64,000 nt of DNA from Nocardioides campestrisoli. GTDB taxonomy: Bacteria; Actinomycetota; Actinomycetes; Propionibacteriales; Nocardioidaceae. The stretch lies in NCBI RefSeq assembly GCF_013624435.2, contig NZ_CP061768.1, positions 3,252,001 through 3,316,000 on the forward strand. The letters are read 5' to 3'. The first letter of the stretch is position 1; every line of letters starts with the position of its first letter. The notes under the pieces were generated by a model. That model was given only the letters and a program-made list of their open reading frames with translations, was not told the origin of the DNA and did no database searches. Below are positions 29,613-39,232 of the stretch, in pieces. Made by a program: the position numbers and the translations under genes.

Positions 29613-30427
29613 GGCAGGGCCCCCAGTTTGGTCTCGAGGCTCAGCTTCTGTCGCTGAGCGTCGTATCCGTCGTCCTTGGCCAATCCCACCACATCGACGA
29701 CCAGTGCGGTCGCGTTGTCGCGTCCCCCGGCCGCCAGCGCCGCGGCGACCAGCTGCTCGGCGGCGTCCCGCGGGTCGGTGTGGCGGACCAGCAGCTCCTC
29801 GATCGCGGCGTCGTCGATCATGCCGGTGATGCCGTCGGTGCAGAGCAGGAGTCGCTCGGCCGAGGCCAACGGCAGCAGGAAGAAGTCGGGCTCGGGCGCC
29901 TCGGCCGCGCTCAGCGCACGGGTGATCACGTGCCGCTCCGGGTGGATGGCCGCCTCCTGCTCGGTGATCCGGCCCGCGTCGAGCAGCTCCTGGACCACCG
30001 AGTGGTCCACGCTCACCTGGTCGAGGCCCTCGTCGGTGAGCCGGTAGATCCGCGAGTCCCCGACGTTGCCGAGCAGCCAGCGAGGCCCCTCGTCGTGGAC
30101 CAGCACGGCCACCGCCGCCGTGGTGCCCGCGTGCTTGGCGCGCCCGTGCGCCCCGGCCTGCTGCCGGACGTAGTCGCGGAGCCGGACCTGGCAGCGCTCC
30201 AGCGCCTCCAGCACCCCCACCACGCCGGCCCGCGCGTCGTAGTGCCCGCCGCCCATCCGACCGAGCTCCTCGACCGCCAGCGCGCTGGCCACCTCGCCGC
30301 CCGCGTGGCCGCCCATCCCGTCGGCGACCACGAAGACCCCGGGAGCCACCGCGAAGGCGTCCTCGTTGCCCGCACGCACGTGGCCCACGTCGGTGGCGGC
30401 ACCGTGGTGCAGGTCGACCGCCACCAT
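29609..30427 (-). CDS. PP2C-family serine/threonine phosphatase
   Basis: PP2C enzymes remove phosphate from Ser/Thr with two Mn or Mg ions. The 272-residue protein has the metal aspartate motif [11 protein letters not shown] (D36), [21 protein letters not shown] and the C-terminal [11 protein letters not shown]. The ATG at 30427 has AGGAGG 6 nt upstream, so the longer frame to 30517 is rejected. It leads an operon with two FHA proteins and resembles PstP-type phosphatases that oppose Hanks kinases, though here it has no transmembrane segment. Confidence 0.95.
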   Translation of the reverse strand: MVAVDLHHGAATDVGHVRAGNEDAFAVAPGVFVVADGMGGHAGGEVASALAVEELGRMGGGHYDARAGVVGVLEALERCQVRLRDYVRQQAGAHGRAKHAGTTAAVAVLVHDEGPRWLLGNVGDSRIYRLTDEGLDQVSVDHSVVQELLDAGRITEQEAAIHPERHVITRALSAAEAPEPDFFLLPLASAERLLLCTDGITGMIDDAAIEELLVRHTDPRDAAEQLVAAALAAGGRDNATALVVDVVGLAKDDGYDAQRQKLSLETKLGALP

Positions 30428-30497
30428 CTGCGTCCTCCTGGTCTGGCGGGGCTCGTCGCGGCTGGTCGCCGCCTCCGGCACCCCGGGGGTTGGCGAG

Positions 30498-30503
30498 TAG
30501 CGT
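30498..30503 (+). promoter_or_regulatory. Putative -10 box of the helicase-associated operon
   Basis: TAGCGT ends 7 nt before the ATG at 30511. The intervening AGGAGGG could only act as a binding site if transcription starts further upstream. Confidence 0.35.
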
Positions 30504-30510
30504 AGGAGGG

Positions 30511-32817
30511 ATGTCACCAGAAGGGCAGGGGCCCTCCCCCAGGACGCTCGCCGACCAGCTGCGCAGCTGGCCGGACGACCGGCTTGCCCGCCTGCTGGCA
30601 GCGCGCCCCGACCTGGCCAGCCCGGCGCCGCACGACTCGGCCCAGGTCGCCTCCCGGGCGGCCACCCGGTCGTCGGTGCTCCGCGCCCTCGACGACCTCG
30701 ACCGGCTGCAGCTGCTGGTGCTCGACGCCCTGGTGGTGCTGGGCCAGGCCCCGGCCTCCGAGCTGGTCCCCCGGGTGCATGCCGCGCCGGACGCGGTGCG
30801 CGCGGCCCTCGAGGTGCTCGTCGACCGGGCCCTGGTCTGGGAGTCCCCGCAGGGTCTGCGGCCGCTGAGCGGCGTGGCCGACGCGCTGCGCGGCGACCAG
30901 CGCTCGGGCCTGAGCGGGCTGCGCCCGGTCACCCCGCACGGCCTGTCCCTCGAGCAGGCCACGACGCGGGTCGAGCGGCTCAGCCCGGCCGCCCGCGCGC
31001 TGCTGGAGCACCTCGCCGACCACGGCGGGGAGGGGACGACCGAACGGGTGCGGGTGCCCGCCAGCCCCGAGGAGGCCGGCACCCCGGTGGAGGAGGCGCT
31101 GGCACACGGTCTGCTGGTGCCCCAGCAGGCCGAGGGCCGTGGACCGGCGACGCTGCTGCTGCCCGGGCAGGTCGGGATCGCCGTACGCGCAGGACGCACC
31201 ACCGCCTCACCGGCCGACGACCTGCCGCCGTTGGCGACCACGCCCCGCGACCAGGCCCTGGTGGACAGGACCGCGGCCGGCGCGGCGTTCGAGGCGGTCC
31301 GCCGGGTCGAGCTGCTGCTCGACTCCTGGGGCCTGCGGCCGCCCACCGTCCTGCGCAGCGGCGGTCTGGCGGTGCGCGACCTGAAGGCCGCGGCCACCGA
31401 GCTGCACGTGGACGAGACCGAGGCGGCCCTCCTGATCGAGGTGGCCGCCGCCGCGGGGCTGGTCGCCGAGGGCAGCGACGCCGACGGCGTCGCCGCCTGG
31501 CTGCCCACCCACGGGTTCGACGGCTGGGTGGCCTCGGCCCCGGCCGACCGGTGGCTGGTGCTGGTCCGGGCCTGGCTGGGCTCCCCGCGCCTCAGCGCCC
31601 TGGTCGGCTCCCGCGACCGGGCCGGAAAGACCCGCAACGCCCTGGACCCCGAGCTGGCCAGCACCTTCGCCGCCGAGGCCAGGGAGATGGCGCTGGAGCA
31701 GCTCGGCTCGCTGCCGCCCGGCGAGGTGCTGGCCGCCGGGACCGGGCTCCCCTCCCTGGTCGCCCGGGTGGTCTGGCTGCGGCCCCGGCGGCCCGGCACC
31801 CGCGAGGAGATGGTCGGGTGGGCGGTCCGCGAGGCCGCCGTGCTGGGGCTCACCGGTCTGGGCGGCATGGCCGCCCACGCCCGCCCCCTGGTCGGGCCGG
31901 AGCCGGATCCCGCCGCGGCCGCGGCTCTGCTCGCCCCCCAGCTGCCGACCCCGGTCGACCACGTGCTGCTCCAGGCCGACCTCACCGCGGTCGCGCCCGG
32001 CCCGCTGGAGTCGGGGGTGGCCCGCGACCTGCACCTGCTCGCCGACGTGGAGTCCCGCGGCGGTGCGACCGTCTACCGGTTCACCCCCTCCTCCCTGCGG
32101 CGCGCGCTGGACGCGGGATGGAGCGGCGCCGAGGTGCACGAGTTCCTCGCCCGCACCTCCCGGACCCCGGTCCCGCAGCCCCTGGACTACCTCGTCGACG
32201 ACGTCGTCCGGACCTTCGGCACGCTGCGGGTCGGCAGCGCCGAGGCGTTCCTGCGCTCCGACGACGAGGCGGCGCTGGGCGCGCTGATGGCGCACCCGCA
32301 GGCCGCGTCCCTGGAGCTGCGCCGCCTCGCTCCGACCGTGCTGGTCTCCTCGCTCCCGGTCGACCTGCTGCTGCCCCGGCTGCGCGACCTCGGTGCCGCC
32401 CCGGTGGTGGAGGCTCCCGACGGGTCGGTCCGGGTCGCGCGCCCGGACCTGCAGCGGGCGCGCACGCCCCGGGCCCGTCCCGCGGACGCCGTGGCCGTGG
32501 CCCGGGAGGCCGCCCGGGTGCAGGCGGCGGTGACCGCGGTCCGCGCCGGGGACCGGGCCACCGCGGTGTGGCCGGCCGGCCCCCGCCGGGCGACGTCGCC
32601 CACCACCGCGCTGGCCGCGCTGCGCGAGGCGATCGAGTCCGACAGCACGGTGGTCATCGGCTACGTGGACAACCACGGCACCACCTCCGAGCGCCTGGTC
32701 GACCCGCTCCGTCTGGAGGGCGGACAGCTCACCGCGCGCGACCACCGCAGCGACGACGTCCGGACCTTCTCGGTGCACCGGATCACGTCGGTCGGAGTGG
32801 CTTCCCCGCGTCCGTAG
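30511..32817 (+). CDS. Helicase-associated (XPB/Ssl2-like N-terminal region) protein
   Basis: This 768-residue protein matches the conserved actinobacterial helicase-associated family (Helicase_C_3 type) coded next to XPB, as in Mycobacterium (Rv0862c beside ercc3). The N-terminal half is Arg/Leu-rich winged-helix-like; the C-terminal 80 residues ([25 protein letters not shown]) look like a WYL-like beta domain. No Walker motif is present, so it is not itself an ATPase. It probably supports the XPB helicase two genes downstream. Confidence 0.82.
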   Translation: MSPEGQGPSPRTLADQLRSWPDDRLARLLAARPDLASPAPHDSAQVASRAATRSSVLRALDDLDRLQLLVLDALVVLGQAPASELVPRVHAAPDAVRAALEVLVDRALVWESPQGLRPLSGVADALRGDQRSGLSGLRPVTPHGLSLEQATTRVERLSPAARALLEHLADHGGEGTTERVRVPASPEEAGTPVEEALAHGLLVPQQAEGRGPATLLLPGQVGIAVRAGRTTASPADDLPPLATTPRDQALVDRTAAGAAFEAVRRVELLLDSWGLRPPTVLRSGGLAVRDLKAAATELHVDETEAALLIEVAAAAGLVAEGSDADGVAAWLPTHGFDGWVASAPADRWLVLVRAWLGSPRLSALVGSRDRAGKTRNALDPELASTFAAEAREMALEQLGSLPPGEVLAAGTGLPSLVARVVWLRPRRPGTREEMVGWAVREAAVLGLTGLGGMAAHARPLVGPEPDPAAAAALLAPQLPTPVDHVLLQADLTAVAPGPLESGVARDLHLLADVESRGGATVYRFTPSSLRRALDAGWSGAEVHEFLARTSRTPVPQPLDYLVDDVVRTFGTLRVGSAEAFLRSDDEAALGALMAHPQAASLELRRLAPTVLVSSLPVDLLLPRLRDLGAAPVVEAPDGSVRVARPDLQRARTPRARPADAVAVAREAARVQAAVTAVRAGDRATAVWPAGPRRATSPTTALAALREAIESDSTVVIGYVDNHGTTSERLVDPLRLEGGQLTARDHRSDDVRTFSVHRITSVGVASPRP

Positions 32818-32820
32818 ACT
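32815..32820 (+). promoter_or_regulatory. Putative -10 box of the CGNR gene
   Basis: TAGACT overlaps the stop codon of the previous gene and ends 6 nt before the GTG at 32827. It may give an internal start for the CGNR-xpb pair. Confidence 0.3.
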
Positions 32821-32826
32821 CAGCGC

Positions 32827-33351
32827 GTGGACTTCCTCCGGTATGCCGAGTCCGGCGCGGCGCTGCTCAACGCCGACCCCGTGGACCTCGACTCGCTGGG
32901 AGTGCTCCTGGCGGGCCGGACGCGGCTGCAGGAGCAGGCAACCGCTCGGGACGCGAAGCGGCTGACGGAGTTCGCCGCGCGGCTGCGGCCGGTCTTCGCC
33001 GCCTCCGACGAGGGCCGCGTCCCCGACGTGGTCGCGGGCCTCAACGCCCTGCTCGCCGAGCACCCGGTGACGCCGCAGATCAGCGACCACGACCCGGCCG
33101 GCCTGCACCTGCACGCGGCCAGCGGCTCGGTGGCCGTCTCCGACCTGCTGATCGCCGAGATGCTGTTGGGCCTGGCCACGCTGGTCTGCGACCTCGGCCC
33201 GACCCGGCTGGGCGTGTGCAGCGCGGCTCCGTGCCGCCAGGCCTACCTGGACACCTCGCCCAACCGGTCCCGCCGCTACTGCTCCGACCGGTGCTCGTCG
33301 CGGGCCAACGTGGCGGCGTACCGGGCCCGTCAGCGAGCGGGGGCACGATGA
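32827..33351 (+). CDS. CGNR zinc-finger protein (ABATE-type)
   Basis: The 174 residues hold an N-terminal helical ABATE-like region and a C-terminal zinc finger: VCSAAPCRQAYLDTSPNRSRRYCSDRCSSRANVAAYRAR. The four cysteines fit the CGNR pattern, although the CGN itself is replaced by CSS. Such proteins are thought to be stress-related transcription factors. It lies between the helicase-associated gene and xpb and overlaps xpb by 4 bp (ATGA), so it is co-translated with the helicase. Confidence 0.88.
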   Translation: MDFLRYAESGAALLNADPVDLDSLGVLLAGRTRLQEQATARDAKRLTEFAARLRPVFAASDEGRVPDVVAGLNALLAEHPVTPQISDHDPAGLHLHAASGSVAVSDLLIAEMLLGLATLVCDLGPTRLGVCSAAPCRQAYLDTSPNRSRRYCSDRCSSRANVAAYRARQRAGAR

Positions 33352-34988
33352 ACGACGGCCCGCTGATCGTCCAGTCCGACAAGACGCTGCTGCTCGAGAT
33401 CGACCACGAGCGCGCCCAGGAGTGCCGCCGGGCGATCGCGCCGTTCGCCGAGCTGGAGCGCTCCCCCGAGCACGTGCACACCTACCGGCTCACCCCGCTC
33501 GGCCTGTGGAACGCCCGGGCAGCCGGGCACGACGCGGAGCAGGTCGTGGACACGCTCCTGACCTACAGCCGCTACTCGGTGCCGCACGCCCTCCTGGTCG
33601 ACGTCGCCGAGACGATGGCGCGCTACGGCCGCCTGCGGCTGGAGAAGCACCCGACCCACGGGCTCCTGCTGGTCAGCACCGACCGCCCGGTGCTGGAGGA
33701 GGTGCTGCGGGCCAAGCGGATCAAGGGGATGCTGGGCGAGCGGCTCGGCGAGGACTCCGTGGCGGTCCACCCCAGCGAGCGGGGCAACCTCAAGCAGGCC
33801 CTGCTCAAGCTCGGCTGGCCTGCCGAGGACCACGCCGGGTACGTCGACGGCGAGGCCCACCCGATCGACCTGGTCGAGGACGGCTGGCAGCTGCGCGACT
33901 ACCAGCGCGACGCCGCCGACTCCTTCTGGCACGGCGGGTCGGGCGTGGTCGTGCTGCCCTGCGGGGCCGGCAAGACGATCGTCGGGGCGAGCGCGATGGC
34001 TCACGCCCGGGCGACCACCCTGATCCTGGTCACCAACACCGTCTCCGCCCGGCAGTGGAAGGACGAGCTGCTGCGGCGCACCACCCTGACCGAGGACGAG
34101 ATCGGCGAGTACAGCGGCTCGGTCAAGGAGATCCGTCCGGTGACGATCGCGACGTACCAGGTGATGACGACGCGGCGCAAGGGCGTCTACCGGCACCTGG
34201 AGCTGCTGGACGCCTGCGACTGGGGCCTGATCGTCTACGACGAGGTGCACCTGCTGCCGGCCCCGATCTTCCGGATGACCGCCGACCTCCAGGCCCGGCG
34301 CCGGATCGGGCTCACCGCCACCCTGGTCCGCGAGGACGGCCGTGAGGGCGACGTCTTCTCGCTGATCGGCCCCAAGCGCTACGACGCGCCCTGGAAGGAC
34401 ATCGAGGCCCAGGGGTGGATCGCTCCGGCCGACTGCGCCGAGGTCCGGGTCACCCTCACCGATGCCGAGCGGCTGGTCTACGCCACCGCGGAGCCGGAGG
34501 AGCGCTACCGGCTCGCGGCCTGCACGCCTCGCAAGCTCGAGGTGGTCCGGCGGCTGGTCGCCCAGCACGCCGGCCAGCCGACGTTGGTGATCGGGCAGTA
34601 CATCGACCAGCTCGACGAGCTGGCCGAGACCCTCGACGCCCCTGTGATCAAGGGCGAGACGCCGGTCAAGGAGCGGCAGCGGCTCTTCGAGGCGTTCCGG
34701 TCCGGGGAGCTCTCCCTGCTGGTGGTCAGCAAGGTGGCGAACTTCTCCATCGACCTGCCCTCGGCGGAGGTCGCGATCCAGGTCTCGGGCTCCTTCGGCT
34801 CCCGCCAGGAGGAGGCCCAGCGTCTGGGCCGGCTGCTGCGGCCGAAGGACGAGGGCAAGAGCGCGCACTTCTACACCCTGGTCAGCCGCGACACGGTGGA
34901 TGCCGACTTCGCCCAGAACCGGCAGCGCTTCCTGGCCGAGCAGGGGTACGCCTACCGGATCGTGGACTCCCACGACGTCGGCGCCTGA
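33348..34988 (+). CDS. XPB-type DNA repair helicase
   Basis: XPB is an SF2 helicase that opens DNA in nucleotide excision repair and transcription. Residues 1-175 form an N-terminal damage-recognition-like domain (MNDGPLIVQSDKTLLLE). The ATPase core has Walker A CGAGKT, DEVH (motif II), TATLVRE (motif III), and motif VI QRLGRLLRPK. At 546 residues it matches bacterial XPB (M. tuberculosis Ercc3 is about 540). Its start overlaps the CGNR stop. Confidence 0.95.
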   Translation: MNDGPLIVQSDKTLLLEIDHERAQECRRAIAPFAELERSPEHVHTYRLTPLGLWNARAAGHDAEQVVDTLLTYSRYSVPHALLVDVAETMARYGRLRLEKHPTHGLLLVSTDRPVLEEVLRAKRIKGMLGERLGEDSVAVHPSERGNLKQALLKLGWPAEDHAGYVDGEAHPIDLVEDGWQLRDYQRDAADSFWHGGSGVVVLPCGAGKTIVGASAMAHARATTLILVTNTVSARQWKDELLRRTTLTEDEIGEYSGSVKEIRPVTIATYQVMTTRRKGVYRHLELLDACDWGLIVYDEVHLLPAPIFRMTADLQARRRIGLTATLVREDGREGDVFSLIGPKRYDAPWKDIEAQGWIAPADCAEVRVTLTDAERLVYATAEPEERYRLAACTPRKLEVVRRLVAQHAGQPTLVIGQYIDQLDELAETLDAPVIKGETPVKERQRLFEAFRSGELSLLVVSKVANFSIDLPSAEVAIQVSGSFGSRQEEAQRLGRLLRPKDEGKSAHFYTLVSRDTVDADFAQNRQRFLAEQGYAYRIVDSHDVGA

Positions 34989-34998
34989 GCCTCAGGCC

Positions 34999-35721
34999 TC
35001 AGGGCGTGTCGTCGCCCAGCTGCACGTGCAGGGTGAACCGGTCGCTGCGGTAGGTGGAGCGGGAGACCTGCACCACCCGCTCGCCGCACAGGGCGCGGCG
35101 GGCCAGGCGCAGCACGGGCCGTCCGGCGTCGAGGCCGAGCAGCTCGGCCTCCTCCGGGTTGGCGACGTCGGCCTGGACGGCGTCCTCCGCCCAGGTCGGA
35201 CGGAGCTGGCGGCTCTGCAGGGCGTCGTACAGGCTGGTGGGCAGTCCTTCGGCCAGGAAGCCCGGCAGCATCGCCTCGTTGAGGTAGGCGTCCTCCAGGC
35301 AGATGGCGCTCCCGCCGGCGCGGCGCAGCCGCTTCCAGTGCAGCACGGGCGCGTGCGGCGCGATCTCCAGAGCCCGCGCCACCCCGGGTCCGGCCTTCTC
35401 GACCCGGGCCAGCAGCGTCCGGGACTCCGCGCTCATCCCCCGCCGGCGCATGTCCTCGGTAAAGCTGGTCAGCCGGGCAGCCCGGCGCCGCGGGCGGGCC
35501 ACGAAGGTCCCCCGCCCGGGCATCCGCTCCAGCAGCCCCTCGGCCACCAGCGCGTCCAGGGCCTGGCGCACCGTCATCCGCGCCACCTTGAAGTGGGAGA
35601 CCAGCTCCCGCTCGGAGGGGGCGGGAGTACCGGGCTCGGCGCCGTCGAGCAGGTCGCGCACGTACTCGCGCACGACCACGTGCTTGAGCGCGCGCTGCGC
35701 CGTCTCGACCGCCTGTTCCAC
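34999..35721 (-). CDS. GntR-family regulator, HutC/UTRA type
   Basis: The 240-residue protein has the GntR winged helix near residues 32-75 (SERELVSHFKVARMTVRQALDALVAEGLL, RMPGRGTFVA) and a C-terminal UTRA ligand domain (WKRLRRAGGSAICLEDAYL). The GTG at 35721 is chosen because a TATCGT box ends 7 nt upstream and a palindrome overlaps the start; the frame is open to 35847. It ends close to the oppositely oriented xpb gene. It may regulate itself; targets are unknown. Confidence 0.88.
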   Translation of the reverse strand: MEQAVETAQRALKHVVVREYVRDLLDGAEPGTPAPSERELVSHFKVARMTVRQALDALVAEGLLERMPGRGTFVARPRRRAARLTSFTEDMRRRGMSAESRTLLARVEKAGPGVARALEIAPHAPVLHWKRLRRAGGSAICLEDAYLNEAMLPGFLAEGLPTSLYDALQSRQLRPTWAEDAVQADVANPEEAELLGLDAGRPVLRLARRALCGERVVQVSRSTYRSDRFTLHVQLGDDTP

Positions 35722-35734
35722 GAGCGGAACGATA
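35715..35734 (-). promoter_or_regulatory. Putative -10 box and inverted repeat at the gntR start
   Basis: TATCGT (35734-35729) ends 7 nt before the GTG. GTTCC (35715-35719) and GGAAC (35726-35730) form an inverted repeat with a 6-nt gap over the start codon, a possible autoregulatory site. Confidence 0.35.
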
Positions 35735-35773
35735 GGTGCAGCCCCCCGCCCGCGTCCGGCGAATGAGGGAAGC

Positions 35774-38311
35774 TCAGTCGGTCGCGATCGCCTTGAGCAC
35801 GTCGAGCCGGGCGGCCCGCCGGGCCGGCAGGACAGCGGCCAGGACACCCACCACCACGGCCACCACCAGGAAGACCCCGAGCTGGTCCCACGGCACCGAG
35901 ACGACGTCGAGCCCCTGGTCCGCCAGCGCGCGGATGAGGGAGATGCCGAAGCCCACGCCGAGCACCACGCCGAGGGTCGCGCCCAGGCTGGCGATCACCA
36001 CCGACTCCAGGGTGATCATCCGGCGCAGCGCCGGCCGGCCCAGTCCGATCGCCCGCAGCAGGCCGACCTCGCGGGTCCGTTCGATCACCGAGAGGGCGAG
36101 GGTGTTGACGATGCCCAGCACCGCGATCAGCAGGGCCAGGCCGAGCAGGGCGAAGATCATCAGGACCAGCTGGTCGATCGGGGCCCGCTGCTCCTCGGCG
36201 AAGGCATCCTGGTCCTTGACCGTGACGGTGACCAGGTCGGCGACCACGTCCTCGACCTGGGCCCGCACGATCGCGTTGTTGTACTTCACGTCGAGCACCA
36301 GCACGCTGTCCTGGTCCGGGTAGCCGGCCGCGACGAGCGTCTGCTTGCTGGTCACCAGCGAGGCGCCGAGGACCGGGTTGTCCTCGAAGACCCCGACCAC
36401 GTCCAGCTTCTTCGGCGTCCCGTTCATGGTGACCCGGACGGAGTCCCCGACCCTGACCCCCTCGTCCTCGGCGTAGCTGGTGTCGACCAGCACCTTGCCG
36501 CGGCCAAGCCGGTCCAGAGACCCCTCGACCACCTCCATCCCGAGCAGGCCGGAGAGGGCGCCCGCGCTGGCCGCGGCGATCCCGCGCGGCCGGTCCCCGA
36601 CCTCGGCGAAGACGACGCGCTGGGCCACCACGTCGCGCACTCCCTTGACCTTCTTCATCTGCCGCGCGATCGAGGGGGAGAACGGCTGGCCGAGGGTGTT
36701 GCTGACGATCAGGTCGCCGCGGAAGTTGCGCTCGATGCTGCGGTCCACGCTGGCCTTGGCGGAGTCCCCGAGGATGGCCATGGTCCCGGCCAGCGCGAGG
36801 CCGATCATCAGCGCCGAGGCGGTCGCGGTGGTGCGCCGCGGGTTGCGCAGCGAGTTCTGGCCGGCCAGGTTGCCGACGGTGCCGAAGAGCGCGGCCAGGA
36901 CCACCCGCGCCCCGGCGAGGAACGGCTGGCTGATCACCGGGCTGGCCGCGACCACGCCGAAGAGGATCATCAGCACGCCGGCACCGACGTACCACCCGCC
37001 GTTGTCGACGTCCTCGGCGAACAGCCCCAGCGCCAGCGTGGTGCCGCCGACGACCAGCAGGGCCATCCCGGCCCCGAAGCGCTGGCGCAGGGACCCCTCG
37101 GGCATCGCCACGTCGTCGCGCAGCGCCTGCACCGGGGCGATCCGGGACGTGCGCCGGGCAGGCAGCCAGGCGGCGCCCATGGTGACCAGGACGCCGACCA
37201 GGTAGGCGACCACGAACGTCCGGGTCTGGAAGACCAGGGCCTGGCCCGAGAGGTCGAGCCCGACGGTGGAGAAGAGGCTGCGGATCGCCATCGCCATCAG
37301 CACCCCGAGCCCGATCCCGAGCGTGGCACCCAGCGCGCCCAGCACCGCGGCCTCGGCCAGGACCGAGCCGGTCACCTGCCGCTTCGAGGCCCCCAGGGCC
37401 CGGAAGAGGGCGAGCTCCCGGCTGCGCTGGGCCACCAGGATCGAGAAGGTGTTGACGATCAGGAACGCACCGACCACCAGGGCGATGCCGGCGAAGATCA
37501 GCAGGAAGGTGGTGAGGAACCCGACCGCCTGCAGCAGCGCGCTGGCGCTCTCGTCGGCCACGTCGTCCCCGGTCCGGGCCTCCAGCCGCCCGGGCAGCTC
37601 GGGCGCCACCCGCTCGCGCAGGTCGGCCTGGGAGACACCCGGCTCGGCGCTCACCCACACGTCGTTGAACTTGGGCCGGCCGTCGAGGAAGAGCCGTTGG
37701 GCGACCTTGGTCTCGAAGCCGACCCAGGAGGCCCCGTTGAGCGAGCCGCCGTCGGCGAAGTCGACGACGCCGACCAGGGTGGGCGTCAGCAGCGGGCGGT
37801 CCAGCGTGGTGATCAGCTGCACCTCGTCGCCCACCGAGTAGCCGGAGCGGCCCAGCGCGCCGGCGTCCATCAGGATCTCCCCCGGTCCCTCGGGCTCCCT
37901 GCCGGAGACGATCTCCATCCCGGTCAGGCCGTGCCCGGCGGGCGCGCCGGTCCAGTTCCCGGCGAGCCCGGGGGCCCCGAGGCCGCCGAGGGCCTTGCCG
38001 TCGGCGCCGATGATCATCACCGAGGAGCTGGTCACGTTGCCGTCGACCCGGGCGACGCCGTCGACCTTCTCCAGCTTGCGCACCAGGCTGGCCGGGATCG
38101 TCCGGGTGGTGCCGGTGAGCCCGTCGGCTCCCTCGGGGCGGACCACGACGTCGCCCACGGTGGAGGCGAAGAGCGCGGTGAAGCTGCGGTTGAGGGTGTC
38201 GGTGAAGATCAGCGTGCCGGCCACGAAGGCGACCCCGAGCACGATCGCGAACGTGCTCATCAGCAGGCGCACCTTGCGCCCGAGCAGGCTCTTGATCGCG
38301 GCGCGCAGCAT
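35774..38311 (-). CDS. ABC transporter permease, MacB/FtsX family
   Basis: The 845-residue membrane protein has eight predicted helices: one near residues 17-37, two FtsX-type blocks (about 265-380 and 725-840) and a middle pair near 430-470. Large extracytoplasmic loops lie between. The N-terminal LLGRKVRLLMSTFAIVLGVAF and C-terminal LPARRAARLDVLKAIATD are typical. It forms an exporter or lipid/peptide-handling complex with the ATPase 17 bp upstream. Substrate unknown. Confidence 0.92.
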   Translation of the reverse strand: MLRAAIKSLLGRKVRLLMSTFAIVLGVAFVAGTLIFTDTLNRSFTALFASTVGDVVVRPEGADGLTGTTRTIPASLVRKLEKVDGVARVDGNVTSSSVMIIGADGKALGGLGAPGLAGNWTGAPAGHGLTGMEIVSGREPEGPGEILMDAGALGRSGYSVGDEVQLITTLDRPLLTPTLVGVVDFADGGSLNGASWVGFETKVAQRLFLDGRPKFNDVWVSAEPGVSQADLRERVAPELPGRLEARTGDDVADESASALLQAVGFLTTFLLIFAGIALVVGAFLIVNTFSILVAQRSRELALFRALGASKRQVTGSVLAEAAVLGALGATLGIGLGVLMAMAIRSLFSTVGLDLSGQALVFQTRTFVVAYLVGVLVTMGAAWLPARRTSRIAPVQALRDDVAMPEGSLRQRFGAGMALLVVGGTTLALGLFAEDVDNGGWYVGAGVLMILFGVVAASPVISQPFLAGARVVLAALFGTVGNLAGQNSLRNPRRTTATASALMIGLALAGTMAILGDSAKASVDRSIERNFRGDLIVSNTLGQPFSPSIARQMKKVKGVRDVVAQRVVFAEVGDRPRGIAAASAGALSGLLGMEVVEGSLDRLGRGKVLVDTSYAEDEGVRVGDSVRVTMNGTPKKLDVVGVFEDNPVLGASLVTSKQTLVAAGYPDQDSVLVLDVKYNNAIVRAQVEDVVADLVTVTVKDQDAFAEEQRAPIDQLVLMIFALLGLALLIAVLGIVNTLALSVIERTREVGLLRAIGLGRPALRRMITLESVVIASLGATLGVVLGVGFGISLIRALADQGLDVVSVPWDQLGVFLVVAVVVGVLAAVLPARRAARLDVLKAIATD

Positions 38312-38328
38312 CCCGGGAACCGCTCGGG

Positions 38329-39117
38329 TCAGTGGCTGCCGGCGCCCGGCGCCGTCATCCGGGTCATCACCGCGAGCACCTGCTCGCGGTCGGGCTCGTG
38401 CAGCTCGCTGACGATCCGGCCGTCGGCCAGGAAGACCACCCGGTCGGTGTACGCAGCGGCGACCGCGTCGTGGGTCACCATCACCACGGTCTGGCCGTGG
38501 TCGTCGACGCTGCGCCGCAGCAGCTCGAGCACCTCGGCCCCGGAGTGCGAGTCGAGGTTGCCGGTCGGCTCGTCGGCGAAGACGATCCGCGGCCGGCTCA
38601 CCAGGGCCCGCGCCACGGCCACCCGCTGCTGCTGGCCCCCGGAGAGCTCGTTGGGCTTGTGCCGCAGCCGGGTGCGGAGCCCGACGGTGTCGATGACCAC
38701 GTCGAACCACTTGCGGTCCGGCTTGCGGCCGGCGATCGAGAGCGGCAGCAGGATGTTCTCCTCCGCGGTCAGGGTGGGCACGAGGTTGAAGGACTGGAAG
38801 ACGAAGCCGATCTCGTCGCGGCGCAGCGCGGTCAGCTCGCCGTCGTCGAGCCCGCTGAGCTCACGGTCCCCCACCCACACCTCCCCCGAGGTGCCGGTGT
38901 CCAAGGCAGCGCAGCAGTGCATCAAGGTCGACTTGCCGGACCCGCTGGGGCCCATCACCGCGGTGAACTGCTCCTCCCACAGGTCCAGGCTCACCCCGGC
39001 CAGCGCCTGCACCCGGGCCTGCCCGGAGCCGTAGCTCTTGGTCAGGTCCTTGACCCGCGCAGCCGCCTTGCCCCGCCTGGGCAGGCGGGTCACGGAGGCC
39101 CCGGGGAGTGCGGTCAT
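38329..39117 (-). CDS. ABC transporter ATP-binding protein, LolD/MacB family
   Basis: This 262-residue ATPase has Walker A GPSGSGKST, Q-loop FQSFNLVP, signature LSGGQQQR, Walker B IVFADEP, the family hallmark TGNLDS and H-loop VTHD. An Arg-rich N-terminal stretch of about 20 residues precedes the domain. It energises the FtsX-type permease. GGAGGG precedes the ATG. Confidence 0.95.
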   Translation of the reverse strand: MTALPGASVTRLPRRGKAAARVKDLTKSYGSGQARVQALAGVSLDLWEEQFTAVMGPSGSGKSTLMHCCAALDTGTSGEVWVGDRELSGLDDGELTALRRDEIGFVFQSFNLVPTLTAEENILLPLSIAGRKPDRKWFDVVIDTVGLRTRLRHKPNELSGGQQQRVAVARALVSRPRIVFADEPTGNLDSHSGAEVLELLRRSVDDHGQTVVMVTHDAVAAAYTDRVVFLADGRIVSELHEPDREQVLAVMTRMTAPGAGSH

Positions 39118-39197
39118 GGCCCTACCCTCCCGCGTCGGTCAAGCCGCGCGCCACCGGGATGGCCGAATCGTGAGCGGCGCACGGGACGCGCACGGCC

Positions 39198-39226
39198 TTG
39201 TGGGTCGAACGCCTGTTCGATAGCCT
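39198..39226 (+). promoter_or_regulatory. alkB promoter overlapped by the SOS box
   Basis: TTGTGG (39198-39203), 17 bp and TAGCCT (39221-39226), with the start codon 6 nt further on. The LexA site fills the spacer, so LexA would block RNA polymerase. Confidence 0.5.
39205..39220 (+). promoter_or_regulatory. LexA-binding site (SOS box)
   Basis: TCGAAC-N4-GTTCGA is a perfect palindrome and matches the Gram-positive/actinobacterial SOS-box consensus exactly. It is 12 nt from the ATG of the AlkB-like gene and inside its promoter, so SOS induction is strongly suggested. Confidence 0.85.
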
Positions 39227-39232
39227 CGGAGG

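Noticed and set aside
28452..31985. 1177-residue frame that would extend the FHA gene far upstream
   Set aside because: It runs antisense through PP2C and the helicase-associated gene. The GTG at 29612 overlapping the PP2C stop is the natural start.
34980..35000. CCTGAG/CTCAGG repeats between xpb and gntR as a bidirectional terminator
   Set aside because: The arms leave a 1-nt loop or only short pairing; not a convincing hairpin.
35303..39034. 1243-residue open frame opposite the ABC transporter genes
   Set aside because: Shadow of the FtsX permease and ATPase; no domain visible.
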